Shown here: in pieces, positions 1-5,150 of the stretch
Layout: each line of letters starts with the position of its first letter
Numbering within the stretch: position 1 is the first letter of the stretch
Assembly: GCA_025351675.1 (NCBI GenBank)
Contig: JANXVK010000576.1
Coordinates: 1 to 6,109, forward strand
DNA: 6,109 bases
Origin: Rhizobacter sp.
Lineage (GTDB): Bacteria; Pseudomonadota; Gammaproteobacteria; Burkholderiales; Burkholderiaceae_C
Direction: 5' to 3'
Made by a program: the position numbers and the translations under genes
Notes under the pieces: generated by a model
Seen by the model: only the letters and a program-made list of their open reading frames with translations
Databases searched by the model: none
What the model was told of the DNA's origin: nothing

Positions 1-227
1 TGCGGCTCGAGCGGCGCGGCGAGGACGATCCGGTGGTGATCGTGCAGCGCATGGCCAACGCCCGCGTCGAAGTCTCGAAGGCTCGAAACTTCGACTTCGT
101 TATAATCAACGCCTTGTTTGAAACAGCGCTCTTCGATCTGAAGGCGATCGTTCATTCGCAGCGGCTCAAGTACGCTGCACTTCGAAGAAGCAAGCCTGCT
201 GTCTTTGCGGCGCTCGACCTGAGCTGA
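1..227 (+). CDS. gmk: Guanylate kinase, C-terminal fragment (5' end outside window)
   Basis: This is the 3' end of a gene that begins before the window; the first full codon is at position 3 and the TGA stop is at 225-227. About 74 residues are visible. They read [17 protein letters not shown], then [21 protein letters not shown], which match the end of guanylate kinase (the RGEDs..vI..RM helix and the FDyvIvN.dfe.Al.dL..Iv segment). The enzyme phosphorylates GMP with ATP to give GDP in the cytoplasm. The P-loop and GMP-binding residues lie upstream and cannot be checked. It is followed 50 nt later by rpoZ in the same direction, the order expected in proteobacteria, so co-transcription is likely. 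An Ile ATA codon, rare in such GC-rich DNA, lies within a TATAAT at 101-106. Identity is confident from motif and context. Confidence 0.9.
   Translation, partial: RLERRGEDDPVVIVQRMANARVEVSKARNFDFVIINALFETALFDLKAIVHSQRLKYAALRRSKPAVFAALDLS
66..106 (+). promoter_or_regulatory. Possible internal promoter for rpoZ inside gmk, with an inverted repeat
   Basis: A perfect TATAAT hexamer lies at 101-106, in a visibly AT-richer part of the gmk tail and about 172 nt upstream of the rpoZ start. Just upstream, GTCGAAGT (66-73) and ACTTCGAC (88-95) form an 8-bp inverted repeat with a 14-nt centre that itself contains CTCGAA twice. The inverted repeat would cover the -35 region. No good TTGACA-like hexamer sits 16-18 bp upstream. 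The codons also encode the conserved FVIIN stretch of Gmk, so the match may be coincidental. Confidence 0.25.
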
Positions 228-231
228 CTAT

Positions 232-264
232 GCTGAACACGACAGCTGAACACGACAGCTGAAC
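232..264 (+). repeat. 13-bp tandem repeat, about 2.5 copies, in the gmk-rpoZ spacer
   Basis: The unit GCTGAACACGACA occurs at 232-244 and again, identically, at 245-257. It is followed by a partial copy, GCTGAAC, at 258-264. The repeat fills most of the 50-nt spacer and ends 13 nt before the rpoZ ATG. Each copy contains TGA, so it also puts repeated stop codons in the spacer. It may be a slippage product; no function is evident. Confidence 0.9.
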
Positions 265-277
265 CCCGAAAGAAATC

Positions 278-481
278 ATGGCCCGCATCACCGTCGAAGA
301 CTGCCTCGCCCGCATCCCGAACCGTTTTCAGCTCGTGCTCGCCGCGACCTACCGCGCGCGCATGCTGAGCCAGGGTCACGCGCCGAAGATCGAGACCAAG
401 AACAAGCCCGGCGTGACCGCGCTGCGCGAAATTGCCGCTGGCGAAATCGGCATCGAGATGCTGCGCAAGGTTCCCGTCTGA
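278..481 (+). CDS. rpoZ: DNA-directed RNA polymerase omega subunit
   Basis: This 67-residue protein is a complete omega subunit. It starts [10 protein letters not shown], continues [19 protein letters not shown], and has the conserved [17 protein letters not shown] helix near the C-terminus. It is shorter than the 91-residue E. coli protein but of the length usual in betaproteobacteria. Omega binds the beta' subunit and assists assembly of RNA polymerase, and in proteobacteria it contributes to one ppGpp-binding site. The ATG at 278 is preceded by purine-rich GAAAGAAA but no strong Shine-Dalgarno. The gene lies between gmk and spoT on the same strand, which ties it to guanine-nucleotide and stringent-response functions. 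The stop at 479-481 is followed by a hairpin-rich spacer. Confidence 0.96.
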   Translation: MARITVEDCLARIPNRFQLVLAATYRARMLSQGHAPKIETKNKPGVTALREIAAGEIGIEMLRKVPV

Positions 482-492
482 ATTGAGCACCC

Positions 493-616
493 GGTGGCGA
501 CATGCGCCACCACCCGCCGAGCGGGTCCTCGGCCGCCGAGGGCCACAAGCGGCCCCGTGCGTGGCCTTTGGCGGCGCGCCGCTGGCCGAGTCTGCTTCGA
601 CAACCGGGGTAGCCCC
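493..616. repeat. Cluster of abutting inverted repeats in the rpoZ-spoT spacer
   Basis: The 174-nt gap 482-655 has no credible gene but is full of palindromes. Three perfect stem-loops lie end to end: GGTGGCG/CGCCACC at 493-499 and 505-511; ACCCGC/GCGGGT at 512-517 and 521-526; CCTCGG/CCGAGG at 527-532 and 536-541. They are followed by GCCAC/GTGGC at 542-546 and 561-565, a self-complementary 12-mer GCGGCGCGCCGC at 571-582, and GGGG/CCCC at 606-609 and 613-616. There is no T-tract beyond a TTT after the fourth stem, so a standard intrinsic terminator is not supported. Possible roles are a REP-like dispersed repeat, a transcript-stability element or a partial attenuator between rpoZ and spoT. 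The stems are seen directly; the role is inference. Confidence 0.75.
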
Positions 617-655
617 TCGGCGACGAGCGCGTTCAATCCACGTTAGATTCGGGAC

Positions 656-2938
656 ATGAGCGCCCGCGCCCCCAACGCCCTGCGAGAACCGGCAGCCCCG
701 CCTGCGGCAGGCAAGCGCACGCCTTCGGCGAAGCCGCCGCCGGCCGTCACAGACGCCGCTGCCGCATCGTTCGCCGCCCTCACCCACAAGCTCGACTACC
801 TCGACGCCGCCGACATCAGAAAAGTCCGCGAAGCCTATCGCTTCGCCGACGAAGCCCACCTCGGCCAGTTCCGCGCCAGCGGCGAGCCCTACATCACGCA
901 CCCGATCGCGGTGGCCGGCCTGTGTGCCGAATGGCGGCTCGACTCGCAGGCCATCATGGCCGCGCTGATGCACGACGCGATGGAAGATTGCGGCGTGACC
1001 AAGATCGAGCTGATCGAACGCTTCGGCGCGCCGGTGGCCGATCTGGTCGACGGCCTGACCAAGCTCGACAAACTCCAGTTCTCGACCCGCGAAGAGTCGC
1101 AGGCCGAGTCGTTCCGAAAGATGCTGCTGGCAATGGCACGCGACGTGCGCGTGATCCTGATCAAGCTCGCCGACCGCCTGCACAACATGCGCACGATGGA
1201 TGCGGTGGCGCAGGCCAAGCGCACCCGCATCGCCGGCGAGACGCTCGACATCTACGCGCCGATCGCGCACCGGCTCGGCCTGAACCAGACGTATCGCGAA
1301 CTGCAGGAGCTGTCGTTCCAGCACCTCCGACCGTGGCGCCAAGCCGCGCTCTCGAAAGCGGTGCAGAAGGCACGCGGCTACCGGCGCGACATCGTCGAGC
1401 GCATTCAGCACGATGTCGACAAGGCGTTTGTGCAGCACACGCTGAACGTGCAGGTGTTCGGCCGCGAGAAGACGCTGTTCTCGATCTACAACAAGATGCG
1501 CGAGAAGCACCTGACCTTCGCGCAGGTCAACGACATCTTCGGCTTCCGCATCGTCGTCGGCACGCTGATGGAGTGCTACATGGCGCTCGGCGTGCTCCAT
1601 CAACTCTTCAAACCACTCCCCGGCCGCTTCAAGGACTACATCGCGATCCCGAAGGCCAACGGCTACCAGTCGCTGCACACCACACTGGTGAGCCCGCTGG
1701 GCACGGCGGTCGAGTTCCAGATTCGCACCGAGCAGATGCACGCGGTGGCCGAAAAGGGCATCGCCGCGCACTGGCTGTACAAGAGCGGCGGCGCGCAGGT
1801 GCAGGAAGCGCAGCGACTCGGCGCGATGTGGCTGCAGTCGCTGATCGACATCCAGGACGACACCCACGACGCGAATGAGTTCCTCGAACACGTCAAGATC
1901 GACCTGTTCCCCGACGCGGTCTACGTGTTCACGCCGAAGTCGAAGATCCTCGCACTGCCGCGCGGCGCGACGCCGGTCGACTTCGCGTATGCGATCCACA
2001 CCGACGTGGGCGACCACACGGTCGCGGCCAAGGTCAACGGCGAGCCGGTCGCGCTGCGCACCGAGCTGCGCAGCGGCGATGTGGTCGAGATCGTCAGCAC
2101 CGCCGGCGCGCGGCCGAATCCGGCGTGGTTGAACTTCGTGCGCACCGGCCGGGCGCGCTCGAAGATCCGCCATTACCTGAAGAACATGGAGCAGGAAGAG
2201 TCGCAAGACCTCGGCGAGAAGATGCTGGCGCAGGCGATGCGTGCCGAAGGTCTGCACCTGCCCGGCCCACCCGCGGAAGAGCCGGCCGACGCCACGCTCT
2301 GGCAGCAGCTCACCCGCTGGAGCGGCAACAAAACCCGCGACGACTTGTTCACCGACATCGGCCTGGGCCGCAAGATCGCGACCATCGTCGCGAAGCGATT
2401 CACCCGCCTGATGGCCGAGCACGGCATCAAGCCCGATGCGCTGACACTGACGATGGGCCGCTACGCCGACGACGACGCGCCCTCGCAAGGCCTGGTGCTG
2501 ATCGACGGCAGCGAAGGCGCTTCGGTGCAGCTCGCGCCGTGCTGCCGGCCGATCCCCGGCGACGCGATCGTCGGCTACCTCGGCCGCGGCGAAGGGTTGA
2601 TGGTGCACACGGTCGAATGCAGCGTCGGCAAGCGTCTGTTCGAGCGCGACAGCGAGCACTGGATGGGCGTCGACTGGGCCGAGCAGCCGACGCGCGCATT
2701 CGAGACCGCCGTGACCCTGCTCGTCCACAACGGCAAGGGCGTGCTCGCGCAGGTGGCTCAGGCGGTGAGCGAGGCCGAGGCCGACATCACGCACATCGAC
2801 ATGGGCAACGATCCGGCCGCCGAAACCACCGAGCTGCAGCTGTTGCTCAGCGTGCGCGACCGGCTGCATCTGGCCGACGTGATGCGCACCCTGAAGCGCT
2901 CACCGGCAGTGCTGCGCGTCGCGCGCGTCAAACCCTAG
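656..2938 (+). CDS. spoT: Bifunctional (p)ppGpp synthetase / hydrolase (Rel/SpoT family)
   Basis: This 760-residue protein carries the full long Rel/SpoT domain set. The HD hydrolase domain (about 50-200) keeps its metal ligands: H82 in THP, H106-D107 in HDAMED and D173 in LADRLHNMRT. The synthetase domain (about 255-375) keeps D293 in NDIFGFR, the PKANGYQSLHT segment (332-342) and E353 in VEFQIRT. RFKD at 324-327 is the RXKD motif of bifunctional enzymes, as opposed to the EXDD of RelA. A TGS domain spans about 416-480, a zinc-finger-like segment has C629, C630, H651 and C655, and an ACT domain covers about 684-758. It makes ppGpp from GDP/GTP plus ATP and degrades it with a manganese HD site. 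It is longer than the 702-residue E. coli SpoT because of an Ala/Pro-rich N-terminal stretch (about 1-40). An in-frame TAG at 644-646 rules out an upstream start, and the next ATG would cut into the HD domain. No good Shine-Dalgarno is seen. Confidence 0.96.
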   Translation: MSARAPNALREPAAPPAAGKRTPSAKPPPAVTDAAAASFAALTHKLDYLDAADIRKVREAYRFADEAHLGQFRASGEPYITHPIAVAGLCAEWRLDSQAIMAALMHDAMEDCGVTKIELIERFGAPVADLVDGLTKLDKLQFSTREESQAESFRKMLLAMARDVRVILIKLADRLHNMRTMDAVAQAKRTRIAGETLDIYAPIAHRLGLNQTYRELQELSFQHLRPWRQAALSKAVQKARGYRRDIVERIQHDVDKAFVQHTLNVQVFGREKTLFSIYNKMREKHLTFAQVNDIFGFRIVVGTLMECYMALGVLHQLFKPLPGRFKDYIAIPKANGYQSLHTTLVSPLGTAVEFQIRTEQMHAVAEKGIAAHWLYKSGGAQVQEAQRLGAMWLQSLIDIQDDTHDANEFLEHVKIDLFPDAVYVFTPKSKILALPRGATPVDFAYAIHTDVGDHTVAAKVNGEPVALRTELRSGDVVEIVSTAGARPNPAWLNFVRTGRARSKIRHYLKNMEQEESQDLGEKMLAQAMRAEGLHLPGPPAEEPADATLWQQLTRWSGNKTRDDLFTDIGLGRKIATIVAKRFTRLMAEHGIKPDALTLTMGRYADDDAPSQGLVLIDGSEGASVQLAPCCRPIPGDAIVGYLGRGEGLMVHTVECSVGKRLFERDSEHWMGVDWAEQPTRAFETAVTLLVHNGKGVLAQVAQAVSEAEADITHIDMGNDPAAETTELQLLLSVRDRLHLADVMRTLKRSPAVLRVARVKP
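2935..2938. other. Shared CTAG: overlapping stop codons of convergent spoT and greB
   Basis: The palindrome CTAG at 2935-2938 holds the spoT TAG (plus, 2936-2938) and the greB TAG (minus, 2937-2935). The two coding regions overlap tail to tail by 4 nt. No intergenic DNA is left for a terminator, so any transcript that ends after either gene must end inside the antisense of the other. Confidence 0.95.
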
Positions 2939-3510
2939 TCCGGCTTGGCCTCGGGTTCCGGGTAGCGCACCCCGATCACCTCGATCTGCTCCAGCCCGCC
3001 CGGCGTCATCAGCTGCACCTCGTCGCCGACGCGCGTTTTCAGCAACGCCCGCGCGATCGGCGAGATCCAGCTGATCTCGCCATGCAGGTTGTCGACCTCG
3101 TCGACGCCCTTGATCGTGACGGTGCGTTCTTCGTCGCGCTGGTTCACGTAGGTCACGGTGGCACCGAAGAAGACCTGGTCGCGGCCATGGTGCAGCGACG
3201 GGTCGGCGATCTCGGCGATGTCGAGCCGCTTGGTCAGGAAGCGAATGCGCCGGTCGATCTCGCGCAGGCGCTTCTTGCCGTACAGATAGTCGCCGTTCTC
3301 GGAGCGGTCGCCGTTCTTCGCGGCCCACGAGACGATCTCGACGACTTTCGGCCGCTCGTCGTCGAGCAGCGTCAGCAACTCGGCGCGCAGTCGCGCGTAG
3401 CCCGCGGGCGTCAGGTAGTTCTTGGTACCGGCCGGCAGCACCGGCGGTGCGATGTCGTCATCATCGTCGTCGCCGGCGCCGTCGGACTCGCGTGTGAAGG
3501 CCTTGCTCAT
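2935..3510 (-). CDS. greB: Transcription elongation (transcript cleavage) factor GreB, with acidic N-terminal extension
   Basis: The 191-residue product is a GreB. It has the N-terminal coiled-coil domain (about 30-100) with the tip NGDRSENGDYLYGKKRLREIDRR, whose D68 and E71 match the acidic tip residues that coordinate magnesium in the RNA polymerase active site. A C-terminal FKBP-like domain spans about 112-187. GKKRLREIDRRIRFLTKRLD favours GreB over GreA. It rescues backtracked polymerase by stimulating RNA cleavage. I chose the ATG at 3510, giving MSKAFTRESD; the open frame runs on to 3642 but that extra part lies antisense to the dgoA frame and has no family resemblance. Compared with the 158-residue E. 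coli protein there is about 30 residues of N-terminal extension, including six consecutive Asp (14-19). The gene starts 16 nt after the dgoA stop and has no strong Shine-Dalgarno. Its stop overlaps the spoT stop. Confidence 0.94.
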   Translation of the reverse strand: MSKAFTRESDGAGDDDDDDIAPPVLPAGTKNYLTPAGYARLRAELLTLLDDERPKVVEIVSWAAKNGDRSENGDYLYGKKRLREIDRRIRFLTKRLDIAEIADPSLHHGRDQVFFGATVTYVNQRDEERTVTIKGVDEVDNLHGEISWISPIARALLKTRVGDEVQLMTPGGLEQIEVIGVRYPEPEAKPD

Positions 3511-3526
3511 CGTGAACGCCCGCGCG

Positions 3527-4165
3527 TCAGGCCGCCAGCACGCCGCGCCACGCAGCGATGAACGCACGCGCGTTCGCGCCGACCTCGGCAGCTCCCATGC
3601 CCGACTTGTAAAGCGCCGAACCGAGCCCGAACCCATCGGCACCCGCCGCCCGGTACGGGGCCATGCCGGATGGCGTGATGCCGCCGACCGGCAGCAGCAC
3701 GGTGTCGGCGCTGAGCACCGCGCGCAGCGCCTTGACGACCGCCGGCGCGATCAACTCGGCCGGGAACAGCTTGAGCCCGTGCGCGCCGGCCGCCAGCGCA
3801 GCGAACGCCTCGGTGGCCGTGGCCACGCCGGGCAGGCAGACCATGCCGAGTTGCACCGCGGCGCGCACGACCTCGGCATCGCAGTTCGGCGAGACGATCA
3901 GTTGCCCGCCCGCCGCGTGCACGTCGCGCACCTGCTGCGCCGTCAGCACGGTGCCGGCGCCGACGAGCGCGCCGGGCAACGCAGCTGCGAGCATCTCGAT
4001 GCTCTTTAACGGCTGCGGCGAGTTCAGCGGCACCTCGATCAGCCGCCAGCCAACGCCCGCCAGCGCGTGCCCGACCGCGAGTGCCTCGGCGGGCTGCAGG
4101 CCGCGCAGGATCGCGACCAGCGGCAGCGCGGCCATGGCTTCGGCGAATCGGTCGATCGGGTTCAT
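3527..4165 (-). CDS. dgoA: 2-dehydro-3-deoxy-6-phosphogalactonate (KDPGal) aldolase
   Basis: The 212-residue product is a class I aldolase of the KDPG/KDPGal family. Visible elements are PLVAILRG (15-22, with R21), IEVPLNSP (43-50, with E44), GAGTVL (69-74), the Schiff-base lysine K132 in LKLFPAE, and the phosphate-binding PVGGITP (159-165). The PLNSP segment after the glutamate is typical of DgoA rather than Eda. It splits 2-keto-3-deoxy-6-phosphogalactonate into pyruvate and glyceraldehyde 3-phosphate. The frame stays open upstream to 4609, but the ATG at 4165 is chosen because MNPIDRFAEAMAALPLVAILRG is the normal family N-terminus and its ATG overlaps the dgoK stop (ATGA). There is no clear Shine-Dalgarno, which suggests translational coupling to dgoK. 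The adjacent kinase supports KDPGal over KDPG as substrate. Confidence 0.93.
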   Translation of the reverse strand: MNPIDRFAEAMAALPLVAILRGLQPAEALAVGHALAGVGWRLIEVPLNSPQPLKSIEMLAAALPGALVGAGTVLTAQQVRDVHAAGGQLIVSPNCDAEVVRAAVQLGMVCLPGVATATEAFAALAAGAHGLKLFPAELIAPAVVKALRAVLSADTVLLPVGGITPSGMAPYRAAGADGFGLGSALYKSGMGAAEVGANARAFIAAWRGVLAA

Positions 4166-5082
4166 GCGCGGATTGTGCGTGCGATGTCGTGCAGGCCGCG
4201 CCAGCCCGCTTGCGCCCCCACCGTGTCGGCACGCACGCCGAGCGCCGCGAGCGCACGCTCGTAGCGCAATGTCAGCACCGCGGCGCCGACCACGATCACA
4301 TGCGCGTCGGCGTGCAGCGCGCGCTCGCGCAGCTCCTCGCCGATCACAAGACCCGACAGGTAGCTCGGCTGCTGCGCCTGCGGCATCCGGTCGAACAAGG
4401 CCAGCGTGCGGGCGCTGAATGCCGACTGCAGCAGCCCGGGGCTGCGCATCGCGTGCGCCACGCCGGCGTCGAACGCGTCGCCATGAAACGCGCCGTCTTC
4501 GGACGGCAAGGTACGGGCAAGGATCGAGTGCTGGCGCAGCAGTGCATAGAACTCGCCGGTCATCGCGGTCGAGAAATCGCGGATGCCGCCGGATTCGACA
4601 CGCACCCACTTGCTGTGCGTGCCGGGCAGCACGAGCGTGCCGCTGTCGATGCCGAGAAGGTTCAATGCGCCGAAGACCTGCGTCTCTTCGCCGCGCATCA
4701 CATCGGGAACGCCGTCATGTTCGCAACTGAGGCCGGGCACGATCGCGATCCGTCCGGCTTCGACCCATGCGAGCTGCCTCGACAGCCCGGCCGCGCCGGC
4801 CGGGCAGGCGCAATACGGCGCCTCGATCCAGCCCTGCTTGCTGCCAGCCATGCCGGCGATCAGGCAAAGCGCATCGGGTGCACTCATCCAATCGCCAAAC
4901 AACTCATCGAACACCGCAGGGAACTCCCCAGCGGGCACGGTCAGGATGCCGCGAGGAAACGCGCGCTCTTCGAGCACCGCACCGTCGTCGCCAAGGCGCG
5001 CGCCGCGCAGCGACGAGGTGCCCCAGTCGATCGCGATCAACGGCCGAGGCACGTCAATGGTTGTGGCTACGGCCGGCGCCAT
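4162..5082 (-). CDS. dgoK: 2-keto-3-deoxygalactonate kinase (DgoK)
   Basis: The 306-residue product belongs to the DgoK family of ASKHA-fold sugar kinases. It has the N-terminal phosphate-binding segment LIAIDWGTSSLRGARL (15-30), IAGMAGSKQGWIEAPY (75-90), the hallmark MRGEETQVFGAL (129-140), LPGTHSKWV (152-160), TGEFYALL (175-182) and a C-terminal GLVIGEEL (244-251). It phosphorylates 2-keto-3-deoxygalactonate at C6 with ATP, producing the substrate of the next gene, dgoA, whose start codon overlaps its TGA. The ATG at 5082 is preceded by GAAGG only 3 nt away, and the N-terminus is about 14 residues longer than E. coli DgoK. A GTG 30 nt into the gene is a possible alternative start but has no ribosome-binding site. 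The gap to the upstream dehydratase is 58 nt and full of hairpins. Confidence 0.93.
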   Translation of the reverse strand: MAPAVATTIDVPRPLIAIDWGTSSLRGARLGDDGAVLEERAFPRGILTVPAGEFPAVFDELFGDWMSAPDALCLIAGMAGSKQGWIEAPYCACPAGAAGLSRQLAWVEAGRIAIVPGLSCEHDGVPDVMRGEETQVFGALNLLGIDSGTLVLPGTHSKWVRVESGGIRDFSTAMTGEFYALLRQHSILARTLPSEDGAFHGDAFDAGVAHAMRSPGLLQSAFSARTLALFDRMPQAQQPSYLSGLVIGEELRERALHADAHVIVVGAAVLTLRYERALAALGVRADTVGAQAGWRGLHDIARTIRA

Positions 5083-5088
5083 GCGCCT

Positions 5089-5109
5089 TCACATGGCTTC
5101 GCCATGTGA
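5089..5109. repeat. Perfect 9-bp hairpin directly before the dgoK ribosome-binding site
   Basis: TCACATGGC (5089-5097) and GCCATGTGA (5101-5109) are perfect reverse complements around a 3-nt loop. On the minus strand the loop is GAA. The descending arm ends in TGA and is followed at once by AGGCGC and the dgoK ATG, so the GAAGG Shine-Dalgarno straddles the hairpin edge. No U-run follows. The stem could lower dgoK translation or protect the downstream mRNA; this is inference. Confidence 0.85.
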
Positions 5110-5119
5110 GCCTGCACCG

Positions 5120-5150
5120 CAATCATTGAGGCCTGCGCCTTCAATGATTG
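5120..5150. repeat. Perfect 10-bp hairpin overlapping the dehydratase stop codon
   Basis: CAATCATTGA (5120-5129) and TCAATGATTG (5141-5150) are perfect reverse complements around 11 nt. If one T is bulged, pairing extends with AGGC/GCCT to about 13 bp and a 4-nt loop. The right arm contains the last codons (Asn, His) and TGA of the dehydratase gene. No U-run follows on the minus strand, so it is more likely an RNA-stability or processing element than an intrinsic terminator. Confidence 0.85.

Noticed and set aside
541..569. Intrinsic terminator after rpoZ
   Set aside because: A stem is present but only TTT follows, with G next. That is too short a U-tract to call a terminator.
432..659. A 75-codon plus-strand frame across the rpoZ-spoT spacer as a small protein gene
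   Set aside because: It begins inside rpoZ in another frame, has no ribosome-binding site and covers the palindrome cluster. The sequence is better explained as structured non-coding DNA.
152..2869. A 905-codon open frame on the minus strand opposite gmk, rpoZ and spoT
   Set aside because: It is antisense to three clear conserved genes, has low-complexity Arg/Ala/Val/His composition and no recognisable motif. Long antisense frames are normal in GC-rich coding DNA.
2125..3561. A 478-codon plus-strand frame spanning the end of spoT and the antisense of greB
   Set aside because: It is Arg/Ala-rich, shifted in frame against spoT and opposite to greB, both of which have strong family motifs. It has no family resemblance of its own.
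3511..3642. A longer greB starting at 3642
   Set aside because: The extra 44 residues lie opposite the conserved end of dgoA, are Arg-rich and have no GreB similarity. The ATG at 3510 gives a normal MSKAFTRE start.
4166..4609. A longer dgoA starting at 4609
   Set aside because: The extension overlaps dgoK in another frame and is Arg/Ala-rich. The ATG at 4165 gives the standard aldolase N-terminus and an ATGA junction with dgoK.
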